Below, piece by piece: positions 51,771 through 64,000 of a DNA stretch of 64,000 nt (the first letter of the stretch is position 1; the number at the start of each line of letters is the position of its first letter). Origin of the DNA: Strigamia acuminata (taxonomy: Eukaryota > Arthropoda > Chilopoda > Geophilomorpha > Linotaeniidae); NCBI GenBank assembly GCA_949358305.1, contig OX442321.1, positions 10,007,605-10,071,604 of the forward strand, given 5' to 3'. The notes beneath the pieces are model-generated. The model had not been told where the DNA came from and made no database searches. It worked only from the letters and a program-made list of their open reading frames with translations. Made by a program: the position numbers and the translations under genes.

Positions 51771-54700
51771 CCCACAGGCAAATTTTTGCTACTTTCTTAT
51801 CGAACCTCCATTCGAGAAAAAAATTTCACGCGTTCGTGCCAACACACGCTTCCTCCACCACCCGGTCGGTGTGGGGAGGTGCGTGTAGAATATGTAGAAC
51901 GTAATTTTTATCTGTAAGAAGGAAAGTAAGGGGTGTAAGAGAGAGAGAGTGAGAGAAGGGGGGAAAAAATTAGTTTGGGTAAATTGTCATTCTCCACATT
52001 TGATAAGAAAATTTTGCATATGAAGCAAAAGCAGAGACGAGTCGAGCGATTGCCTAAAACACTTTTTCCTTATTAAATTACGTTGTCCCGGGTCATCTAG
52101 TTATCACTCGCACACGCACTCACTTCCCCAATACGCACGTTTCATTGTGCAACGTTAACTTTGTGACTCGCAGCAAAAGATCATTAGACAAACTTTGGTT
52201 TTGTATGTGCGCCCTCGAAAATAAAAAAATAAAAAAAAAAATAAAAAAAAATTGCAAATTGTATAAAAGGCAAAGCTGAAAAATCGAATGTAGCTCGTTT
52301 CTAATTCATGTCAAAAATCAAAGGTTGGGCTGCGATATTGACAGCGAGTGCATACATAATTACATTTATGTTTACACAATGCACTGTGTTGTGCATTTTA
52401 TATTATTTGATGTAGGAATGAATGTGTTTGCACAGTCATAATCGCAATCAAAATGGAATAAAAGAAGTGACCAATCGATATTATTCCACAGTTGAATGCA
52501 AAATTTTTTTTTCCTTTCTTATTTCGAAAATAGAAAAGTTAATTAACATCTCACAATTCCAAAATGATAAACTATTCTAGATATTTTCTATTTTTAATAT
52601 ATTTTTAATATATTTTTAATACCGGGAATGCCACGCAGTAAACAAAAATTGAATAGATAACGAAAGAATATCAAAAGTATACGTATGACACTAAAAAAGA
52701 AAATCTATTTAAATCAAATGACAAAAATTTTTTTTTTATATTCCCAGTGAGACAGACATAAGCCTATATAAAGTGATTCCTAATCTGATTTGTCGTTCAA
52801 GTGAAATACGTATGACATGTATAAAAAAGATGGATTATATCAGCTTGAGCAGCCCGCCAGCACACTAGCCGAAAAAGAAACGACAGAAATTTTTGCTCCG
52901 AATCCAATTTTCCAGACGATGATGAAAGGATCTTTTACATACAAGCGATGGAAAAGATGAGGCAAATCAGTTTGCTGATTGTGCCGGCACAAAAAAAAAA
53001 TCGGATTTAGACGAGGATTTAAGCACAAAAACTTCAAAAAAAATAAAAATAAATGAATAAATAGAAATATGGAATAGAAAATAGAATTCCATGCCGCGTT
53101 GCTTTGTGATTTATTCTTGGAAACTCAGTTTTCTTTTACACGTGAAGACGATACGAGTTTAGAAGGCAAAAAAGCAATTTTCTGCTTTATAGGACTGCGT
53201 GAAGTTGGAAACGTTATCATCAATCAAAAATGCAAATTCGAATAACAACAAAAAAATTCAATTGGGATGTAAAAATCCCGTATATTGCCGAAAACAAATT
53301 TTCACTTTCGTTCGATACAATTTCAAAAAAAATAAAAAATAAAAATAATTTCGCCTGCTATATACATTGTGCTTCAAGATCAAAATCTCAAAGTCAGGTA
53401 TATACATTGGTATACATATACACCACCTTTTTCCCTAAAAAAAAATGACAGGTCGGTTTGAGTTATTAGATTCCGGATTTCCATTTGCCCTATGAAGTGA
53501 ATCGTTCTATAAAAAACGGTTTGTGAGGTGCGGTTTGTGTGAGGTGGATTCTTCAACCCCACTGGCAAACCCGACAAAAGAAACTCCAAGAACCCCCTGG
53601 AGAGGGGAAAACCTTCGACCTTCCTTTCCCTCACACATTGCTGGGCGACTTGAAAAAATATGTCCGCCCCTCAAGTATAACGCTTCTTTGTAGAAAATCG
53701 CATTTTTCATTCAACGAAATCGACGGAAAAAAAAAATGAATACATTTTTAAAGACACAGAAATTATACCAAAAAAATAAATAAATAAATAAAGTTTAAAA
53801 ATTGCAAAATTGAAAAAGAGAAGAAAAAAAATGATACGCAGAGAAGCGGGAAAAAAGGCACAAATCAATTTGCACGAATGTTAAACCGATGAATTTACGA
53901 GGGAATTTTTTTGCAAACTTCTTTTTATTACTTTTGTGAAAGTGTTCGGCACATTGCAGCCACTTCTTTATCCCTCCGAAATAACCAATGAGAAGATGGA
54001 AGAGAAGAAAGGGGTTTGGAAATGAGGATGGAGTAAGGAGGAGGAGAATGATGGGGGTGAGATGACGGCAAAGAACGCGAGCGTTGACGCGGCTCTAATA
54101 GGTTGACACGCGCCAGACACGCGACCGACAAGGGGACTTTACTTGTTCCCGGACAATTTTTTGTTTGGGCGGGAAAGTGAAAGGGGGGAGACTGGAGTCT
54201 GCTTCCTTCATTGCCATTGGGCGAACTGAATAGAAGTAGGGAGGAAAAAAAAATATATGCCTCGTTTTTAGACGGGGTTTTTCTCTTGACAACTCGGTGC
54301 CACATCCTGATCGTATCTTTCATGCTGATGGACACCCCGAGTGAAAAACAACTCCGTATGCACATTATCAACAATCCTCCCTTCATCGTACACATCAAAA
54401 CTTTTTTTCTCCCTCTGCGAACACTGCCGAGAAAAATGGGCCCGAAAAAAGCGCTTACCGGTAACAAGTTTTTCAATTAATTTTTTTTTCTTCATCTACC
54501 GATTGTTAAGAAGAATCGCATTGCGCATGCGTGTGCGAGTGTTGTGTATGTACAGGACTATACCAAATACCAACACTCAGCATAAAAAAAGGAGAAAAAG
54601 GAAGGAAAAAAAAAAAGGTTGGTGAGACGCGAGAAGAGGAATACAAAAGAGGAGGCTGAAACGCAAGCAGAGTTGAAAGAGAGCGAACGAAGGCAAGTGC

Positions 54701-57700
54701 GTTCAATGGGTGCCGTGAATGGGACGCGAGAGGGAGTTGCAAGCGAGAAGACACGGCAGTTGATAAGGGAAAAAGGGAGGAAGGCGGGGTGGGGGTGTGG
54801 GATGAGTCGAAGCGCGAAAAAATTTATTTCACCGGAACAAAGACAGCCGATAATGACATTTGTATGCAAAAAAGGGACTACCGTCTTCCACCGCTAACAT
54901 GAGCAAAAAAAAAAAAAAAAAAACATTTTGCACCCCACACATACATCCAGCCCGAGGTAGGTGTCTTATCAGTACCACAGAGCCACGAGGAAAACTTTTT
55001 CCCCGACACATCCCTCCCCATTTCTCTCTTTTTTTGTTATACACAAACCCCATTGCTTACTAACAAAGTGCCTGAAATCAATAAGTTCTTTTCATTTTTC
55101 AACATAATTTTTTTCTCCCTTCCATTTACTCCTATTTATTATAAACCGCAACACAAGCACTTGCGAGCAAGCCTCGAGCCTGACGTGCGCATGCGTGTTA
55201 TCTGACACGAGCTCGATTAACTCCCAACTAATTACACTTTCGCCGCCCCTAAGCTCAACCTGCCCGCTAGACGCCCAATTGGAATATTGCAAGAAAACGC
55301 TCCTCCTTCGGAGCGCGTGCATTGTTGCGTCTTTTGCTCGTGCGGCCATTTTGGATTTCTTCAATTTTCAAAGTCCACTGGTTTATTGAAATATTCTCTC
55401 TCTCCCCCGAGAGCTATTGCTCGCGTAAAAGCGTCTCTACACAAACACACTCAACTAGGTTTTTGCAGCTATGAAAAGGGCTGTCGGCGGACATCTCGAG
55501 TAAACGTGGCGTGTGATTGATCGGCAGCCAACTATGTCTAAGCGATGGGTCAACACCTAAAGCACCCCCCTTCTCTACTAACCCCTCCTGTCAACGCGTG
55601 AGAAATAGAAAACGATGGACGCGCGCGCCCTTCCACTGGCCCGAGGAACCGCCCCCGCAGCCCGAACGACCGCGATTTATTGCCCGAGACCAATCAATAT
55701 TCACAGAATGGGAAATACACCGCGATCCAAATCCGACACCCCAGAGAAGAAAAAAAATACAAAAATCTCTACCAAATGCGAAAAATTTAACACAAAAAAA
55801 CAAAAAAATAATAATAATTATTTCTTTTTGAAAAGAATTTAGTGCGTGGTTTTTTTTCGAGTCATTTAATGCGTTGTACGCGCGTGAAATATTTAAAAGA
55901 TAATTATGTTGTATCAATATAAATTATTCCAACTCGTCTCACGTTTTCTCGCTCCCATCTAATTTCACACACATTCAAATACCGATTCGATCCATAAATT
56001 TTTTGCCGTTCAACAATTTTAATTAGTCAATTAATAAAGCAGAGATGACAAATACTGAGTCGAATAATTACGCCAAACTGATTTTTCCTTGTCATGTCAT
56101 AAACCCTTTAAATTTTATCACGGAATGCAGTTAAGGTATTCGGCTACAGTCGTAAATTACACATGGCCGTCAATGTTGACCACCCAAACGAGTAGGAGAA
56201 AAAAAAAACAACATGTAAGAATGGCCAAACTAAGAGAGAAAAAAGAACAATTCACCTTATGACACCTTCAACTTGTACCACCTACGAGGCTATTAGTGTC
56301 TAAGGTGATAAGTTGCAATTATAAATTATGTAAGTTGATATTTGAAAAAGAAAAAAAAATAATAATAACAATAAAAAACTTCTCAAACAGGTGTGAGAAA
56401 ATAAAATGAAAAACAAAAACTCGCTGAATAAAAATTAAAAAAAAAAAAAAAATAGTCACGAGATTGTAATTCAAAAGGTGACCAGTGGTGTACGAATCTG
56501 ACCATTTTCTCTTTCCTCCCTGATTAGTACCATTGTGTTGGTGTCAAACGGTCTGACAGCCCACCCTTCACCCCAACCCCCCTCCAAACGCCCCTCCAAT
56601 TCACGTCACTGGCTATAAACGTCCATTTAGTTACCTTAGGAGGGGGGGCTCTCAAGACTCCCGTACACCGTGGCATAAAGAAAAAGGAAAACAGAAAAAA
56701 AGTAAATAAAATATAAATAAATAAACTTTTGTAAAAAAAAATATGAAAAAAAATTTAAAAAATGGAACTGACATCTGGCATAAAAGGGTAGGGCAGGTCC
56801 AGATGGGCATTTCGGACACTAAGCCTGAGCTATGAGCCACGTGACTCGATAAAGACGACACATCCTCGTCCGTGCTCGCAGGTGGGTTCCCTGACCCGTA
56901 TGCGCGTGCACAAGGCCGATCAACGAGCCGTTGCTTCGTCGTTAACCCTGGACGGCGTAAATCAAGGACTGAGCAGCGCCGTGTAAATTGGCACTGACAG
57001 TGTTTAGTGGCGCTGGTCAGCAGGTGGTCGAGCGTTCTCTTCATTAGAAATAGCCCACCTTCGACAACGAAATATTCCGAGATGTGTCACCAAGGAACGT
57101 GGAGAAATGATGAGAAGGAAAAGAAATTTTCCATTTTTTTTTTTTTTTTTATATTTATTTTCATCTCACGCTATCTGAGTTTTGAGTTTTATGAGGCACA
57201 TCAAAGTGAGAATTTATAACCCTTTCGTTTGGATTTCGTTTAATAACCTCATCAAATGAAAATAAGGTTCAGTTTTACATCGTGCGAATCGTTGTTTATA
57301 AGTTAATACGATTTTTCTTCTTTGCTATTTTTTTTTTTTTGTTGTAATTTTTTTTTTCTAAAGGAAATATAGAATATTCTAATTTTTATTTTTGTTTGTT
57401 TGTTGTGTTGTGCTTACATTTTAATTGAGTTTGTGTTTGTTTTGTTTATTAAAATTTCAGGAAAAGTCATTTCAAGCCTTTACCCGTGAAAAGAAAACAA
57501 CGTTTCTTGACTTTTCTTTTTTTCTTCGTATAGAAAAGGAGAATCGAATACGCGCGTTTGTATACTGAATTTTTTTTATTTTTATTATTATTATTTTTTT
57601 TGAGAGTCGTTTTAAATTGAATTTTTTTTTCTCACTAGTTATTTATATTTTGTTATTTATCTAGTTTTTTTTTTTTATTATTATCTATATCATTTATTTA

Positions 57701-58149
57701 TTTTATTGAGCGTGTACTTTTTAGTTGAAAACTACCAAACTTAAAATATCATCATAATATTCTAAAGAAATAAATTGCATTATTCACGCATGTTATATAA
57801 ATACAAGGTGAAAAGTTATTTACACCAATATTTACCTTTCATAATTGAATCTGCTTAAATTATAGTATAAAAATGTTATTTCTGCTTGTGTGGTATTTGT
57901 TCAATGTACTCTTTAGAAATAAATGTAAATACGTTGCTATCACAAATAAAATTAGAGCCAAACAAGTTGGGCTTCGATTGCAGTAATCGAAAAATTAATG
58001 TTATTCAGTCAAAACATTCATTTTTTGCAGGGAAAATCACACTGCTCGTCAATGTCTGGTTTTCTCCACAAATAAGCAGTAAGGGGCCATTTTCACGTAG
58101 AAAATAACTAAATTCACACGTGAAATATGTGAGTAAATTGATTTATCAC

Positions 58150-62214
<4,065 letters not shown>

Positions 62215-64000
62215 CTAAAAAAAAAAGAAAAATAAAATAAAATAAAATTACCAACACCCACCCACTTTTTTTTTTTTTTATTTCATTTATAATAAACAAG
62301 AAATCTTTTTCTTCTTCCAGTCTCTTGTTGCGCGGTTACCGAAAGAAAAAGGAAGTTGGGGAAGTGGAGGTAAAATCAAGAGGCGATTGTGACATCATTA
62401 CCCGTAATGAAGTATATGGACAGTGACGTCCAGTGACAATGGACGACTTTGGCATCCCCTAAACTCTTACAAAGCAATCACGCTCTTGAATCAAGCACTT
62501 GTGTACGTCAAGAAACGAAGCTAACATTATTTCTTATTATCTGCACCAACAATCTTGTCGGTAAGTTCTGCTTCTACCTTGCGAGGTGGCCAGACAGATG
62601 AGATAAAGGCCTCGGCCTACTTCTTTTGTTCCTCTTGTGTTTTTAATGCTACACCTACTAATACATCAATAGGTTTCTTTTCACACCTGTTCAGTCATCA
62701 GTTGAGTCAATGTTTGCTTTCCCTTGTGAGACACGCATCAACTTTATTGACGGTTAAGACAAATAAAATAAACTGCAAACAATACCCGAATTAGAACTAT
62801 TTTTTAGAAAAAATAAAAACGGCTTAACCTCGTCTTGATTTCTAGATACATGTTTAACTAAAAAAAAAAAAAAATCTTTTTATTGATTTTTTTTGAATGG
62901 AAAGAGAGAGAAAGAGAAGGGGCTTTTTATAATAAATCTGTTGAGCAAAATTCCTTTCATAAAACCGTCATATTTGTATATTGAAAAATTCTGAATTTGA
63001 ATGGTTGTTACGCCATTAGCAATGCGATCAATAAAATGAAATATTTTTTTTCGCATTCAGATGAGTTTGTTCCGATAAATCCAATCGGTAAAATATTCAA
63101 AAATGAAACTTTATATACACTCGAAGCCCGACTAAATGAACTGCAAATCAAAGACATTAAAACGAGTAGTCAGTCAATTCGCACGACTCAATCGGAACTG
63201 ACAATTTGGCACGACGGGCTGTGTTTACCCAGAGTTTCGTGATGAAACGGTGCCGTGGCGTAGGCCCGATGTCTTTGCCTGTAATGGGTGGCGAGGGTGA
63301 AGCTTTTGTGTCAACAAACACTCTCCTTCCTCCCACCACAGCACATACACACACACAAGACACACACAAGACACACAAAAGAGCACCAAAACAAGTGATG
63401 GACCGCCATTGTACCCGCACAAAAGAATATCTTCCGTCCCTTCTTTTGCGTCTCTCTTTGAGAAGACCACTCGAGATAAATCCTTGACAGTGGATCAAGT
63501 GTCAACAAGACCCCGTCACGCCACCAACACAAATTGAACCAATAAAGAAACACACGAGCGCAAGAACAAACCCGAAAAAGAAAGAAAGAAAGAAAGAAAA
63601 AAAAGAAAGAAAATCACAAACAAACAGATGCACCTTATAAAACATGAAACCATTTTGAAAATTAAAATACGAAGAAGAAGAAAAAAATTAATTTCTTTAA
63701 GTTTTTTTTTTAATTTCAGTGTTTTTTGTTGAAAATATGGAAAATATAAATTTAAAAGAGAGCGAACAAAAGACGACGCAGTGAAACGGGGTCCAAGAAA
63801 AACACTCGAAAAAGAAGTGGAAACAAAAGCGGAGCGACGACAAAGCCACAATCGCAAAGGAAGAAGCAAAGTGGAATAAAATGAAGAGAAAGAATGGAAA
63901 AAGAGAACACGGGCGCAGTGTGACTATAAAAGGGATGTAAGAATGAGGAGGATGATGGCAGCAGTCTCTCTTTCTCCTTTGCCTTTTCACCAAATAATTC
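62215..64000 (-). other. PEX1 intron reaching the window edge
   Basis: The exon carrying the D2 Walker A is not found here, so this intron is at least 1.8 kb. It contains CA/AGACA-type repeats at 63345-63375, an (AAAG)n stretch near 63575-63610 and the orphan plus-strand exon candidate at 63061. Confidence 0.5.
63061..63242 (+). CDS. Orphan terminal exon candidate on the plus strand
   Basis: A pyrimidine tract and CAG (63050-63060) precede an open frame that reads EFVPINPIGKIFKNETLY, continues with LEARLNELQIKDIKTSSQSI and ends LCLPRVS before TGA at 63240-63242. Composition is protein-like and unlike the surrounding repeats, but I recognise no family. A frame without stops and with a matching phase-1 GTAAGT donor lies at about 62440-62560, though it lacks an ATG. 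It sits antisense inside a PEX1 intron. It may be a nested gene, a decayed gene or chance. Confidence 0.2.

Larger units (their letters stand above)
41922..58149. other. 16-kb spacer between SoxB gene 3 and PEX1
   Basis: No complete gene recognised. Islets of mixed composition: 42570-43150, 43480-43800, 44040-44560, 45500-46500, 46780-48550, 49100-50500, 50760-51030, 53900-54800, 55150-55760 and 56500-57080; the rest is A/T-rich. Perfect CREs lie at 42863-42870 and 48287-48294. NRF1-like TGCGCATGCG words lie near 54524 and 55187. The longest open frame, 53928-54476 on the minus strand, has no motif. The stretch 57100-58100 is mostly T runs and microsatellite-like sequence. One promoter-like island at about 48 kb is listed separately. 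Confidence 0.5.

Noticed and set aside
53928-54476. 182-codon minus-strand open frame
   Set aside because: No domain, no signal peptide with a following ordered domain, odd composition; likely chance in a GC-richer islet.

Overview
The window looks like nuclear DNA of a protostome animal, most likely an arthropod or another small-genome ecdysozoan. It is AT-rich, and its multi-exon genes have mostly short introns (about 50-100 nt) with GT..AG ends. Three intronless SoxB genes lie in tandem, an arrangement known from arthropods (the Dichaete/Sox21a/Sox21b complex). I cannot name the species. I see no bacterial, phage or CRISPR feature and no transposon coding sequence.

Layout. 1-4513 (-): LRCH-type leucine-rich-repeat gene, eleven well-supported exons plus a possible twelfth; its 3' end (expected CH domain) is off the left edge. 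4772-8123 (-): complete 16-exon nuclear gene for mitochondrial elongation factor G1 (751 residues predicted). 8890-9243 and 9601-10218 (-): tandem pair of small secreted WAP-domain proteins, each a signal-peptide exon plus a WAP exon. 11239-12329 (+): complete seven-exon Rab6 gene ending in a Cys-x-Cys prenylation site. 15205-15960, 26037-26831 and 41031-41921 (+): three single-exon SoxB genes, separated by about 10 and 14 kb and followed by a 16-kb gap. 58150-62214 (-): 3' part of PEX1; its 5' exons lie beyond the right edge.

The genes form no operon. The left block is compact and mostly housekeeping (translation in mitochondria, Golgi traffic). The Sox block is a developmental regulatory domain: about 40 kb of sequence without a recognisable gene, in which GC-richer islets carrying CRE, E-box, CCAAT and ETS words alternate with poly(A)/poly(T)-rich spacers. 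I see no conserved protein there. The most unusual items are a homogeneous 41-bp satellite whose first, variant unit carries a POU octamer, shared CRE-type words in the proximal 5' regions of the three Sox genes, a 20-nt perfect palindrome just 3' of the first Sox gene, an ETS/YY1 promoter-like island with a possible first coding exon at 48 kb, and an orphan plus-strand exon candidate inside a PEX1 intron.

All gene models were built by reading splice sites and phases by eye against remembered family sequences. No alignment or expression data were available.
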